From Piezodorus guildinii (lineage: Eukaryota; Arthropoda; Insecta; Hemiptera; Pentatomidae): a stretch of DNA of 64,000 nucleotides. The stretch is taken from contig CM041295.1 in assembly GCA_023052935.1 (NCBI GenBank), positions 19,592,880-19,656,879 on the forward strand, written 5' to 3'. Below are positions 21,855 to 33,379 of this stretch, in pieces. Below the pieces are notes generated by a model. That model had not been told where the DNA came from. It worked only from the letters and a program-made list of their open reading frames with translations, and did not search any database. Both the position numbers and the translations under genes were made by a program. Every line of letters begins with the position of its first letter. Position 1 is the first letter of the stretch.

Positions 21855-22145
21855 TTGTATTGAGTTTTAGGAACAGGACACCGCGAAGAATAAAAAAAAA
21901 AATAAAAAAAAAATAAGAAATAGGAAACCAATGAAAACAAATAATTAATTATTTTCTACAAAACGAAAAAAGAATCACTGAAATCGGTTTAGAAATACCA
22001 GAGATATATCGTTTTGAAATTAGCCGAGGGATTTGACCATTTCCTTTAAATTATTTATTGCTTTTCACATTAGTTAATTGCCTTTAAACAGCTATATAAA
22101 CAGTTATACTTGAATATATTTATTTGGAAATAATAAACCCTTATG
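21855..22145 (-). repeat. Unclassified dispersed repeat, copy 2 (inverted)
   Basis: Reverse complement of the repeat at 2420-2690, sharing the ACTGAAATCGGTTTAGAAAT-like, TTTAAATTATTTATTGCTTT and GCCTTTAAACAGCTATATAA blocks. No coding potential. Confidence 0.5.
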
Positions 22146-22179
22146 CAGTAGTTTGCAAAGTTTTTAATATTATACACTA

Positions 22180-22876
22180 ATTCCCTTAATCTATTGATAC
22201 AGCTGTAAATTTCAATTAATGTATATAAAAAAAAAAAAAAAAAAAAAAAATTGTCTTCTTCAAATATTGTGTGAATATAATCTCAAAGCAATATTTTAAC
22301 TAATAAGGATACAAATAACAGTGCATTGGGGTTAATGAGACAGATGCTAATATTACTAAATAAAATTGTTTAATTAACAAACAAATTGTATGAGTATCAC
22401 ACTTAGGTCACGGCGAACGTAAAATTTGTCATGGAATCCACAAACTGGTAATTAAGAATACGTAAATTTCATAAAAATATTATTTCCAAACTTTGACATT
22501 ATAATTTATATCACGAGCTAGTCTAAAGTTATCAAATGTTTTTCCTTTCAAGAGAAGTATTCCGCGTACTATATCTCCTAAACTCCTCCACATTCCTTTT
22601 CAACGGTTTTATGAAAATCATTTGATTATAGGAGCACTGACTGGCAGTGTGAATTCCGAGCATTTGGAAGCCCCGCTGCTCAGAGTGTGGAATGCAGTAT
22701 ATAGCTGTATCCTTGTAGAAGTAGAGAAAATTTGAATCTCCCCGCTCATTATATCAACTTCAGAAATTCCATCTATTTATCTACAGAATCGTGTTATCGT
22801 CGTAGGACCGATGAATGCGTGCCATGGCAGGATCTACGAATGGGAATTTTTTTTTTTTTTTTTATTTATTCGTACA
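22180..22876. other. Possible unique sequence
   Basis: No transposon match noticed. 22560-22720 is somewhat GC-richer and may be ordinary unique sequence, but no exon could be defined. Confidence 0.35.
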
Positions 22877-24087
22877 CATTAAACCCTCTTTTTAACGAAC
22901 ACAGTTGTAACGAACACCCGTTTATAACGAACTATCGTTGCGGTCCCTTGAAAAATGAATAGAAAACTATGCTTTCTCCTCGTTTATAACGAAATATTCT
23001 CTTATAACGAACTAACGAACTACTTTTGTGGACCTCAGAATTGAATTGGTCCGGTTATTACAAAAAATAAAGAAGACAAAAATTACGATACGTCTTAATC
23101 CCCTGTAAAGAGCGGCTCCTTTCTGTCCAAATCCTTACCTCTTTCTCCTATTCAGCTCAATTCTGTGATTCACAGTCTGTGACAGCTTCTGGTTTCTAGA
23201 GTTTCAGTTATTTTTTTCTGTTTTTATTACTTGCTTTAATTCGAGTTTCCTACGAGGTCGAGAGAAAATCCAACGTTGGCGATTCCCAAGAAGTAGATAA
23301 AAAAATTTAGTTGAAATCGAAAATTGCCGAAAAATACGGGATATCAAAATCGATATTTGCGTCCTCATTGGGATGTGAAAAAAAAAATTATCATTTCGAG
23401 TTTATATGAATTGCTGTGATTTTTACATTGTAAGTTAATTTTTAAGTTTTGTATTTTGAATGATGGTTTATGTAAATCTTAAAAGTATTATGTAAAATGT
23501 GAAATAAGATAGATATATGTACATAGTGCATATTTCTAACTAGGGGTGGGCATAATCGAATGAGGATTATCGGGTCATTCGATTATTTCAATCATTCGAA
23601 TTAATCGATTATCGGATTAAACGGTTTGGTCGAACTGAATTGTTTAACACAATAATCGAGGGATTATAAGGAGCTTGGATAATCGAACGATATTTTTTTT
23701 TTTTTTGCTCATCACATAAATTATATGCATATTTGCACCTAGGCTCAGCCATCATAGAGATGTAATTTTGGCATATTGTCTCTTAGAATGTATATTAATC
23801 ATTCGATTATTTAAATCATCGAAGACCGATCATCCGATTATTTAAATCATCGAAGACCGATCATCCGATTATAACGATCATTCGATTATGCCCACCCCTA
23901 GTTCTAACTCCTTTGTAGTTTCTAAATAAACATGTGCCTCTATTGAAAATATTTCCCTTTAACCACCTCAATTTATACCAAGACATATAACATACATACA
24001 ATATATTTTTCGGATATAACGAATTCTTTTATAACGAACAGAGAATTGTTTGGTCCCTTGGAGTTCGTTAAAACGAGGGTTTACTGT
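22877..24087. mobile_element. pogo/Tigger-type DNA transposon remnant
   Basis: Ends are inverted repeats with AACCCTC...TTAACGAAC on the left (22880-22900) and GTTCGTTAAAACGAGGGTTT on the right (about 24064-24083); TATAACGAA words repeat inside both ends. This is the characteristic pogo/Tigger terminus. At about 23270-23360 the plus strand encodes KSKIAEKYGISKSIFASSLG, like the helix-turn-helix of the CENP-B/pogo DNA-binding domain (IA..FGIS.ST.S). The DDE catalytic domain is missing. A hAT miniature element (23541-23900) inserted within it later. Confidence 0.75.
23541..23900. mobile_element. hAT-type MITE nested in the pogo element
   Basis: A 360-bp relative of the element at 9856-10219, with perfect outer repeats TAGGGGTGGGC / GCCCACCCCTA and flanking 8-mers TTTCTAAC (23533-23540) and GTTCTAAC (23901-23908). 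The interior is full of TAATCGA-type palindromic words, and a duplicated ACCGATCATCCGATTATTTA-type unit lies near 23825-23880. No coding capacity; it would depend on a hAT transposase in trans. Confidence 0.85.
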
Positions 24088-24089
24088 AT

Positions 24090-24215
24090 ATTACAATTTG
24101 TCATAATAGACAGTAATAATAGTGCTACAGGATCTCATTCATACAATATTTACAATATAAACAAAAGGGAAGCCAAATACGAATGGGAGTAATAAATAAA
24201 ATCGAGTAGTGATTT
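24090..24215 (-). mobile_element. J2-type LINE 3' tail fragment
   Basis: TTACAATTTGTCATAATAGA...CATTCATACAATATTTACAA resembles the J2-type tail at 35540-35615. No coding part. Confidence 0.4.
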
Positions 24216-24230
24216 CCAAAAGATAAAGTA

Positions 24231-24660
24231 TTGGGTTGTAAAATAAGTTGGTCGCCTTTTTTCCGGTGATTTAAATAAAAACTTGAGATTCTTGTGAATA
24301 GGTTTAATCAATTATATGTAGCCATCTTTCAGATAATTTTTGGAAGTGGGTCAACATCAATCAGCTAAAGGACGACCCGAGCGCTTTGCGTCTTCCAAGT
24401 CAAAACTTCCTTTTCTGAACCGAGTGAAACCACTTCCGGACGGCGCTTCTTCCAACGGTATTTTCGTCATACACCCTGCAAGTTTTTTAATAACCTGTGC
24501 AGCGAATTTTCCTTTTTGAAAATCAAAATCATTATTTGACGGAAATGAATATTTTCTCTTCCATTTTGAGCAAGCAAAATACCACTTAAAGATAAGGAAT
24601 CCCGGTTGAAACTGATGCATATAAGCACCTAAACTAAACCTTTTTTAGAATATGTGAACA
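24231..24660 (-). mobile_element. Second mariner family (M2), heavily deleted
   Basis: Starts after TA at 24229-24230 with TTGGGTTGTAAAATAAGTTG, a mariner-type end distinct from copies A-D. On the minus strand, an 87-codon frame (24357-24620) ends KLAGCMTKIPLEEAPSGSGFTRFRKGSFDLEDAKRSGRP. The part from FTRFRKG onward matches the end of a mariner helix-turn-helix domain (RF..GDFDLED..RSGRP). Right after it the sequence jumps to what looks like the transposase C-terminus, so the catalytic core is gone. The far terminal repeat was not found. Confidence 0.65.
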
Positions 24661-24890
24661 TTATTGACCGAGTAAAAATGATTTTATAAATACAGTGAGG
24701 ATTAAGTAGAAGACGATGGGCTTGCGACTTTCTACATTAAATAAACACTGAAGTGCTACTAATGTAAATTAAGGTAATGATAATAGGCTGAGCGAATCCG
24801 ATTTAATTTTATTACTTCTAGAGAGATGGAAGTTCAGTAACATCGCGTTGTATGGCCTTCTTAATCCTCTTTGGACCAATTTGTGCACGG

Positions 24891-25472
24891 TATGTTTTGA
24901 AACATGGGGTCTTGCTGCCGCTCAGTGAGATCATGCGGTACCCAAGTATCGAGCTTTTTTACTTTCCCAATACACTTTAAATGTCTGGAAACGGTAGATG
25001 CACTTGCATTAGTTGTGCTGAGAGTCCTTTAACTGTTTGGTAGGGGTTTCCTTCTACTGTATGTTTGAGGACATCGTTGTCTATTACGGACGGAGGTCTT
25101 CCTCGGGGCAAGTTTTCCAAGTCAGTATTCCCAGCTGAAAACTTGGCAAACCAACGGCGAATGGTCCGTTCATTAACACTCCCTTCCCGAAACGCCTTGC
25201 AAATATTTCTAGCGGCCTCAGCTGCTGAATGGCCGAGTTTAAACTCGTACAAAAATATTACTCGAAAATCGCGTGTTTCAATGTTCATATTAGGAGGTAT
25301 ACTAAAAAGTGGGTAGTTGATTGGGAAACTAATGTTTATAATACAAAGGTGGAGGATTAGTAATTGTTTGCTTTAAATATGTAAACATTGGGAAGAAAAC
25401 AACAGAGACCTGCAAAATCCTTTATGTATTTCAGAAACTATAAAAATGGACATTTCATGTGAAACAACCCAA
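24891..25472 (-). mobile_element. Mariner element, copy B (one end lost)
   Basis: The right end has the mariner repeat (TTTCATGTGAAACAACCCAA) followed by TA at 25473-25474. The minus-strand frame (24977-25288) gives the helix-turn-helix region NIETRDFRVIFLYEFKLGHSAAEAARNICKAF, SVNERTIRRWFAKFSAGNTDLENLPRGRPPSVIDND and NPYQTVKGLSAQL. Downstream, the shared internal deletion (see copies C and D) joins DLTERQQ directly to the ...FQNIPCK region. The element then stops at 24891, losing the catalytic end and left terminal repeat. Confidence 0.8.
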
Positions 25473-25479
25473 TATTTAT

Positions 25480-26660
25480 TACAACTAAAAAATCCCTTCG
25501 TCCCTCTAGTCAGTGATGTTCCTCGCCATTTGTTAGATTCCCTTGGAATCCATTCGATGACAATTCTGACTATCTTCTGGGATCCACATGGAAATGAGCG
25601 TCACAATTAATGGAATATAATAAGGCTGTATACCTTAACTGAAGCCGGTAAGTTCATTGAACCTCCTCCCCCACCACCCTTCCAAAATAAATCTCCTAAA
25701 ACGGCAAAGTCTCCTTCAACGGTGGTTGGGATCAAGGCTTCCGTGGAATGCTCAGTTTCCACCAAATGGGACGCAGAGCCTTCTTGATGCTCGCGGTAGC
25801 ACGTGAACTGCAGAGACCAAAGTTCTGCTTTTATCCTCACAATGTGAATCTTCACGCTTAGATTATCTCTTCTGTGATCTGAGGTTCAACCCCACTTCAC
25901 CTCTCCTCTCTCTCCCCCCCCCCCGATATAATTCACTAGGCTCCCTCTTACCCATTCGAAACTTTCCTTGATTCCTTCCTCAGCCCCTTTTAGTGTGGGG
26001 TAAACTTAAACAGTATATTTAATATTTAATCTTGCTAAACGAATGTGTTGCACACTCTCAAAAAGAGGCATTGCTAGAATCTAAGTACAAACCTCAGTGA
26101 GAATACTTAGATAATAAATTTTATTAGTACCATAAACCTCTTGGGCCAACCGAGAACGACGCTACACACTATAGATTCACTGAAGCTAAGAATGGCCCGC
26201 GCATAGTCGCATAAAACGAGAAATACGTCTCATTTTTATTCCATCACTTGCCCTTACGAGATTATTTCTCCCCAATACAAATAATTTACAGTTAGTTCGT
26301 AGAACAAAAATTATATTTATATATTTCTCTTAAATATAACCAATAGACAATTTTTCTAAATTAATTATTTGCTAAAAGTATAAAGTCTATGAATAAAATG
26401 AAATCAAGACAATTTAGTAAATACGTTCGTCTGTGCCTGATTTATTAATGAACTATTAAAAAATTATCATTATTAGTTTTAAATCATTTTATTATTTTAA
26501 AAAACTCAAGTTAGAATTTTTGCCTTAGTGGGTTTGATTAATATTGCAATTATAATTCAAAAGTAATTCTCATTAAATCTGAAGTATTTATTATTTATAG
26601 TAATTCATTCTTACGAATTATAAACGATATATTATTTCTTTCAATATCATCGTATTGCTA
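25480..26660. other. Possibly unique sequence
   Basis: Less repetitive and, at 25500-25990 and 26120-26290, less AT-rich than average. A C-tract lies at 25914-25924. A minus-strand 82-codon frame (25607-25855) has a glycine run and no recognisable domain. I could not identify an exon. Confidence 0.35.
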
Positions 26661-26661
26661 C

Positions 26662-27209
26662 TGTCAAGGCAATGACAGGTAGACCACGCCTAGAGGGGTC
26701 CGGATTTGGCTAGAGACTTCTGGACCTGGACGGTCCTCCAAGTACCTAGAACGGCCCACCCACCTCTCGGCCCTTACTTACCTGCCGTGTCTAGAATCTT
26801 CGGTGGTAGTACAAATACCGGTCCACTACGCCTGGGTCAGTCAGTCTTGATCTTGCTGAAGTGGATGTATCAGTGAACAGTGACAGTGAACAACTCGTGA
26901 CAGTGTAGTGAAACTGTGTGTCAGTATTTTGATAACCGGTAGGTGGGAAATTAGGAGACTGTAGGTTATAAGTTATTTTTGTAAGTTTTAGAATAGGTCT
27001 AGCAGATTGTATAAATTTACGTAAGTAGTTTATTTGTTAGGAATACCTCATTTTATATGTATAATGTTTAGTAGTTAAGCTAGTAATTCAATTATTATTG
27101 TAACTATAGTGGTTAGTAATCCCTTTGTATTTGTACATTTTGTATTTAATAAATATTTGTAATTTGTAAACTGGAGTGGTTCATTTCTCACACCTCGTAG
27201 CCCGTTACA
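26662..27209 (+). mobile_element. Candidate solo LTR
   Basis: A 548-bp stretch that begins TGTCAAGGCAATGACAGG and ends TAGCCCGTTACA, the TG...CA limits of a retrotransposon long terminal repeat. It is GC-richer at its start, contains repeated GTGACAGTGAAC words that could be promoter elements (26875-26930), and has AATAAA at 27148 about 60 bp from the end, as expected for an LTR read on the plus strand. No gag/pol is adjacent and I could not confirm a target-site duplication. It could instead be a host promoter or first exon. Confidence 0.4.
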
Positions 27210-27359
27210 ATATTACGTTATATAGTAAAAGCAAAGTTCCCTACATCTCGGTCAACTATACTGGCATCCTATAAAAACGCATTTTCTCGTACTGTATGCC
27301 TTAAATATTTGCCACTTTGAATTATATGTTTTTAATTTCACTAACATGTATATGAAATA

Positions 27360-27790
27360 TAATAGTAATAATACAGCCCGATGGGAACCTTGGCCTCTTC
27401 AATGAGCCCTAGCCAGTTGGCTCGATCTTGTGCAGCAGCTTTCCAATTCCGTACGTTCAGAAGGCATCCTTAGCAACAGCATCTTCCGAACTAGTTAATG
27501 TCCCCGCCTCACTAGCGTAAGTTAACCCCGGTCGAATGAGGGTTTTAAAAAGGCTGCACTTAGTCTGTCTGGATAGTGTCTCGCTGCTGAGATGTTTCCT
27601 TAATCCAAAATAGCAACAGCTTGCTTTTCTTAGTATTTGGCCGATCTCAAGCCATTAATTGGTTTACAATATTAAATGTGAAAGATCCGATCGATAGTAG
27701 TTCCTTGATAGGGTTGTTAGTTCCTCCATGTACTTCATTTTGTCTTGGTTTATAGATAGCCCCATGACTTAAATACACGTCTTCCCCTTG
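27360..27790 (-). pseudogene. LINE reverse transcriptase C-terminal fragment
   Basis: Minus strand, several frames: SINQDKMKYMEEL, then KSKLLLFWIKE/RCYFGLRKHLSSETLSRQTKC, LFKTLIRPGLTYASEAGTLTSSEDAVA. These are the thumb-region landmarks (LSI..DKTKYM; TKC.LYKTLIRPVLTY.SETW.L) of a LINE polymerase. Stops and frameshifts are common. It is immediately followed by a group A SINE at 27830. Confidence 0.55.
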
Positions 27791-27829
27791 AGTAAAAAAC
27801 AAAAAAAAAAAAAAAAAAAATCTTTTATC

Positions 27830-28125
27830 TCTATAACCTATAGAGCGTCTTGGGGTCATTACATATAGAGATTCACACTGTTTTGAGGTGTCAACGGCCG
27901 TGAAATGAGATGATCAGGCCATGATCACAGTCAGCCACAAGGTTTTTTCCCCAATTTACGTATTCACTCTAGAGAGGGTTGGTCTGCTCAGGAGGGTCTC
28001 CATAACCTAAGAACGCCCCCCGACTGAATTAACAGAATAAGTAATATTCTGCCATAGCCGGGATTCGAACCCAGGACTCAAAGAACAGTAGACTAGTGCT
28101 TTATCCACTGTACCACGCCGCTCCT
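27830..28125 (-). mobile_element. tRNA-derived SINE, group A
   Basis: Minus-strand head GGAGCGGCGTGGTACAGTGG (A box region), B box GGGTTCGAATCCC at about 28060-28073. The body matches 3385-3620 and 52930-53210 (CGGCCGTGAAATGAGATGAT, GGTCTGCTCAGGAGGGTCTC). Confidence 0.8.
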
Positions 28126-28129
28126 TTGA

Positions 28130-28842
28130 GTCCAAATAACAGTCCCGCAAAAACGTCTGTGTGTGTGTGAGTCTGGGACGATGACGAAAATTCTATATGT
28201 CCGAGTTGTTACACCAACTTTTTCACCTAAATCGGCTGACCAACTGCTACATTATACCATGCATTTTATACCTTTTAATGATTTCTTTCTTAAAACGGCT
28301 CAAACGATTTTGATTAAACTCACTGTGTAGAATAAAATGGGTTTTAATAACATGTAGGTTTCAGTCTAATTGAACTCCTGACAGGCAAAATGACGATTTT
28401 ATAAATTTTCTTTCTCTAAAGTATCCTTTTAATTGTGTGTATTAAAAAAATAATTGCATAAAAAAATATTGCATATAAAAGTTAAAAGAATTTGATAACC
28501 AACTAACGCAGAAAAGAGCAAATATATTTATTTAATGCAATTTTTAATTTTTTTAAAATGAGAACGGTAAAATTGATGTATAATGTGTTTAAGGAAAAAT
28601 ATTATGTGATATACAAAGCAGTCAAAAATAATGCATAATTAACGAAAAGGACACAAACCTTTAGTGATTATCAAAGATAATAATTTATATTGATGGATTA
28701 TTTAATGTGAAACACATGTTTATATCAAATAATTCTTTCACGTTTTTTTCAAGTCTTAACTTTATTTAAAAGTTCTAAAATTGATCTTACCAACGAAAGT
28801 AATTGAAAGTCGTTTGTTCAGCGCACCAGATTTTTTTTTCCC
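28130..28842 (+). repeat. Family H repeat
   Basis: Missing its first ~90 bp at the SINE junction. Contains AAATAACAGTCCCGCAAAAA, a (TG)n tract at about 28158-28169, the TTAAAACGGCTCAAACGATT block, TAACATGTAGGTTTCAGTCT, and the 3' tip AGTAATTGAAAGTCGTTTGT ... CGCACCAGATTTTT. Non-coding. Confidence 0.7.
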
Positions 28843-29604
28843 CTAGCGCCGAATCCAAGTTCAAATTATCTTGGCCCCAGGATTCCACAGTGTGGTTCCG
28901 GCGACTAGTGTAGATAAAGCCAACTATTTTTCTTGCGGAAACATGTCATACTTCCTCTAGTAGAAAGTTTAGGAGATATGCAGTGTCTCTATTTTATTTT
29001 ATTTTTTTCGAGCTGCTCAGCTTTGTTTAAGATAACCTCGCCTTTCTCGAAAAGAAAGAATTCCCATCTTCATTTTTTTTTTTTTTTAAAGATCAGAACT
29101 AAAAAATCCAAAATAGAAAAAAATAATAGAGACATTTTTGTATGTTTCTATATAAATTATAAAGCAATATTTGTTCGTTCTAATATAGGAAATCCATATA
29201 GATATTATAAATCGAGTCAAAATAAAACAGTTTGTCAAAAAAAGTGAGATAAAATAATGTGATATAAGTCTAGCTAAAAACAAATAAATTTTTTAGACAT
29301 TCTTCTATCAAAGATTCAGAAATTTTGAGAAATAGCTACTTCTAATCATAACTGAGATTTTAACTATTGATTTTAAGTAAAGTATATAAATAATTAAATA
29401 GTAATTGCGTAATTTACAAATCAAAAGCACAATTCATTTAATTATTCATTAGATACAAACCTTGATACTGACACCGTTACTTAATTGATATGAACTTCTG
29501 AAGCATCGATGGTGACTTACCTAAACAGAAAAAAACAAAACAATTTAATTAATTAATTTTGAATGTAAATATCTAGTTTTATTCTTAAACATTTACCCAA
29601 TATA
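28843..29604. other. Unassigned AT-rich sequence
   Basis: No feature recognised. A short TAAGTCTAGCTAAAAA word at 29266 recalls family H. Confidence 0.4.
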
Positions 29605-29875
29605 ATACTAGTGATCGCCTGTGGTATAGTGGCTATCATAACAGCCTTCTAGGCCTTAAGTCGCGGGTTCGTAACCTGCAGATGACCGTAGGATATTGTA
29701 AAGGTGTGAAATCCCTTTGGAGGGGACCTATACCGGTGTTATCGAGCCCGTACGACGTCAGCTACTTGTTAAAGATCCCTATCGTAATTAAACCTGGACA
29801 GGTATAATCATGACTCCCACTCTAGCATAGTCCGGTTAGGCGTAGACGTTATATGAATTAACAAACAATCAAAGT
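29605..29875 (+). mobile_element. tRNA-derived SINE, group C
   Basis: Head CCTGTGGTATAGTGGCTATC (A box) and GCGGGTTCGTAACCTGC (B box, one base off the consensus). The body includes CCCTTTGGAGGGGACC, AAAGATCCCTATC.TAATTAAA and the AACAAACAATC end shared with 14300-14580. Confidence 0.7.
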
Positions 29876-30059
29876 TTAACTACAAAAAAAAACTCAAAAT
29901 AAAAATAAATATGTTGTGTTTTATCAGAAGACAATGTGTTATAATCATAGTGCCTTTAAAACAAAGATTGAGCTTTAATAGGCATATATATATGTAACCA
30001 AAGTTTGTATTTTAGTACATATGTTTAGTTCGAATTAAAAAAATATCTTCTTCTTCCAG

Positions 30060-30362
30060 TGGCGCGACAGGCCGTGCAGGCCCTGGGCCTCGTGGTGTAA
30101 TCTCCTGTGAAATTACACTCACGTTTCTCGATGCATGTTGTAATGTAGGATCATCACTCCCTACGCCTAATTTTGTGAACTCACTCAATGTCTAATTTTG
30201 GCAACTTTACCATTTGGCTGACGGGTGTCACATTCCCGAGGGAGAGGCTGTGAGTGAATCCCCAATTAATTATGTCCTTATAAAAGCCCTGCCGGGACTG
30301 GGATTCGAACCTATAGCATGAGAGACTAGAGCACTAGCCAATCAGCCACGGGCTCCCCGCTA
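30060..30362 (-). mobile_element. tRNA-derived SINE, group B
   Basis: Minus-strand head GGGGAGCCCGTGGCTGATTG (A box) and B box GGTTCGAATCCCAG. The body matches the opposite-strand copy at 52615-52880 (GGGGATTCACTC.., GTCAGCCAAATGGTA, GCGCCACTGG end). The start resembles a tRNA, but there is no foldable acceptor stem, so it is not a tRNA gene. Confidence 0.8.
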
Positions 30363-30419
30363 AAAAATATAGTGATTTAAAAAAAAAAAAATTGATATTT
30401 ACAACTGTATTTGATGTAT

Positions 30420-31540
30420 TGTGATCCATATTATCGTCTTCCAAGCATGTCCCATACATGCTCTATTGGGTTGATATCTGGACTTCTGGGTGGCCAAACC
30501 ATAACGTCAATTTCTTCTTGTCTGAGGAAATTTTGCACTGATCGAGCAACGTGAGGTCGGGCATTATCGTGCATAAAAATAAAGTTACCTGCGATATTTC
30601 TGGCGAAAGGTATTACATGTGGCTCAAGTACCTCCCTAATGTACCTGTCAGCAGTTATAGAGCCAGGGTTCACAAGAACACACTCTGTACGGGAGTTTAA
30701 ATTTATGCCCCCCCCCCCACACCATCACTGACCCACCACCAAACGCAACCCTTGGAGAAAAAGTGCATGTAGCATACCTCTCTCCCCGCCTTCTCCATAC
30801 CTTTTCCTTTCCATCTAGAGATCGGAGACAGAATCTTGACTCATCGCTAAATAATACGAGGCTCCAATCTTCCTGAGTCCAATTTAGGTGCTCAAACCCG
30901 GTGTTTCCCTGGAGAGAAGAGGTCCAGTAGCTGAGGGATAGGAGGTCGATCCATAATCGTTGAGTCGTCTTCTCAAAGTTCGCTCTGAAATTTTCACATT
31001 CCTGAACCTCTGGAGGAGACTACGCTGACTGTTACTAGTTGATCGTCGGTGGGAAGTTGACCTCGGACGGCCTTGTCCGACTCTTCTTGTATTCCCTCAG
31101 TTTGACGGTGCCTATTAAGCACCCTGGACACTACGGATTGTGACCGCTGGAGCCGTTGCGCAATATGCTTTTGAGAAAACCCTTCTTCACTCAAAGCAAC
31201 AGCACGAATTGATTCCTCTTCGGTCAATGCTCTTCTGTTGGCCATCACAACGTTCTTACTAAGCTCACAAGTAAAAATTAAAGTCTCTTAAATGTTAGAA
31301 AATCTTCAATAAGATGAATCTTTGCTAACAACTAACCATTTACTGATAGAAAGAAAGAAAAGAAGAGGATTAACTGACCCTTTTCTCCATAAACGGGTGG
31401 GAATATTAACAGGTAGAGGATTAACTTGATAAGATACAACACATAGTCCAGTCTGGGACAAAGGATTCCTATTTTTATCTCTTATGTAATAATAATATAA
31501 ATATTTGTAAGTGATCCTTTAATTTTGTCCGGCAGTGTAG
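30420..31540 (-). mobile_element. Tc1-type DNA transposon, broken
   Basis: Minus-strand N-terminus (30994-31248): NRRALTEEESIRAVALSEEGFSQKHIAQRL, SQSVVSRVLNRHRQTEG, a paired-like helix-turn-helix. C-terminus (30431-30673): GSITADRYIREVLEPHVIPFA, FMHDNARPHVARSVQNFL, VMVWPPRSPDINPIEHVWD, holding the second Asp and the Glu of the Tc1 D,D34E triad. The middle (about 30680-30990) is frameshifted and carries a poly-C tract; the first Asp is not recognisable. The outer end near 31535 reads GTCCGGCAGTGTA, a Tc1-like terminus; the other end is truncated at about 30420. Confidence 0.8.
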
Positions 31541-31544
31541 TCAT

Positions 31545-31964
31545 ATGGGAAAAAAAAAATACTTAAACAGGAGTATAATTCTGTAAAATCTGCTTCTTTC
31601 ACATATTATAATACACGTTTTAGTACCTCAAAACCAGTAAAGTGATATTTTATAAATATTATTAAAACTAAATAATAAATCAATGTACTACATTTAAATA
31701 TTTCCATGGAAAATCATACAGCTAATGTGACGAAAGATTAAATTTTAGCTTACAAATTGTATAATTTTTCCTGTTTTACATAATTGTTATAACGTCTAAA
31801 AATATATATTTTTTTAAATTGACTCATTCAAATTTTGATTGATATATTTTTCGAGAAAAAAATATTCCTTAAACAATTGACTATAAATAAGGTTATTATT
31901 TAAAAAGGCATAAGAGTTTTTATTATTAGTTTTTCCCTTTTAAATCATAAATCATATACAACGT
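31545..31964. other. Unassigned AT-rich sequence
   Basis: No feature recognised between the Tc1 remnant and a SINE. Confidence 0.4.
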
Positions 31965-32160
31965 CCAACCGCTGGGTTATTCCTCGAACACAGGTTGTAG
32001 AGGTTGGGTGTTCGCCAGAAGGGTTTACCGACCATGGGAATCTATCCTCGGCTCATATAACAGAAAATAAATTTTCTGCCACAACCTGACTCGAATCCAG
32101 GTCCCAAAAGTACTTGATATTTTATCGAGTACTTTACCCACTCATGTGCACCACTCCAGT
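31965..32160 (-). mobile_element. Diverged tRNA-derived SINE, group A-like
   Basis: Minus strand begins TGGAGTGGTGCACATGAGTG; the B-box region GACCTGGATTCGAGTC lies near 32090-32105. The layout is as in group A but strongly diverged. Confidence 0.5.
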
Positions 32161-32339
32161 AAAAAAAGTCAATATAGTACTAAAAAAACACACAAAAAAA
32201 ACAAATATTTCTAACTTATTTATTTTTTATGACTTAAAAAAAAAAAAAACTCAAATACAGATTACCATTAAATAATTAACTCTATTTCGTTATATTTTCG
32301 AATTGATAATGTAATAGTACAAATTATTTTCAACAATAA

Positions 32340-32962
32340 TCACTGTCGCCGTTGTTTGCTAAATTTTCAGCTGGGGATACCGACTTGGAAAACTTATAGT
32401 GATAAGTTTAATATAATATACTAACTCCGTCCGTAATTGACAACGATGTCCTCAAACAACAGTAGAAGGAAACCCTACCAAACAGTTAAAGGACTCTCAG
32501 CACAACTAAATGAAAGTGCATCTACCGTTTCCAGACATTTAAAGTGTATTGAGGAAAGTGAAAAAAGCTCAATACGTACCCCTCATGATCTCACTGAGCG
32601 GCAGCAAGACCCCATGTTTCAAAACATACCGTGCAAAAATTGAAAGAACTGGGCTACGAAGTTCTTCTGCACCCACCACATTCTCCCGACTTGCCTCCAT
32701 CAGATTACCACCTGTTCAGGAATTTAGACAACTTCGTCAAAACCTTTTGAAAATAATGAACAAGTGAAAAGTGCGTTTTTAGATTTTGTTTCACTTCAAA
32801 GCTCAGAGTTTTTCAGTTCGGGGATAAAAAGTTGGTGTCACGTTGGAAAAATGTGTAGAAAAAGAAGGTAAATACTTCGAATAAAATTATTTTGTTTTCA
32901 TATCGTATTTTTAATAAAAATCCTTTACCTTAAAAACAGACATTTCATGTGACACAACCCAA
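32340..32962 (+). mobile_element. Mariner element, copy C (5'-truncated)
   Basis: Same family as copies A, B and D, opposite orientation. It starts within the helix-turn-helix (FAKFSAGDTDLENL region), has ~35 bp of unrelated sequence replacing part of the linker, then RKPYQTVKGLSAQLNESASTVSRHLKCI and TPHDLTERQQDPMFQNIPCKN. The junction joins DLTERQQ to the catalytic end, identical to copies B and D. The rest is frameshifted (THHILPTC, then ITTCSGI in place of DYHLFRN). The right end has CATTTCATGTGACACAACCC followed by TA at 32963-32964. Confidence 0.8.
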
Positions 32963-32964
32963 TA

Positions 32965-33284
32965 ACTCTCATCAAACTCATTTGATTGATCAAATTTTGT
33001 CTAATTATTCAATGTAATTCAATCATATTAACATTAGTGAGGCACAAGCCTAAAACATGCATCGACTTCAATTATTTCCTATCAACTTATTCCATTGGAA
33101 ATGTCCAAAAAAAATTATAGAAAGGACATTATGATTGTGTGTATAATGTTCTTTTATTTGTTAACTTTTTATTTATTTCAATACTAGGTTGTTTTTGTTT
33201 TGTTTTTTGTTTTCTTTCAGTAAATATATGTATTTTTTATTTTCTATTTAATGTGATTAAACGTTGAAATCATCATCATTGTTT
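32965..33284. other. Unassigned AT-rich sequence
   Basis: No feature recognised. Confidence 0.4.
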
Positions 33285-33375
33285 CCTGTAAATATTGTAT
33301 AAATGTTCCTCAAAATTTTTAAATTGATTTTACCAACGGTAAGGTAAGTGAAAGTTATGTGTTGCGTTCACCGTT
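33285..33375 (+). repeat. Family H repeat, 3' tip
   Basis: TTTTTAAATTGATTTTACCA, AAGGTAAGTGAAAGTTATGT and a T-run end, as in other H copies; the body is missing. Confidence 0.6.
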
Positions 33376-33379
33376 TTTT

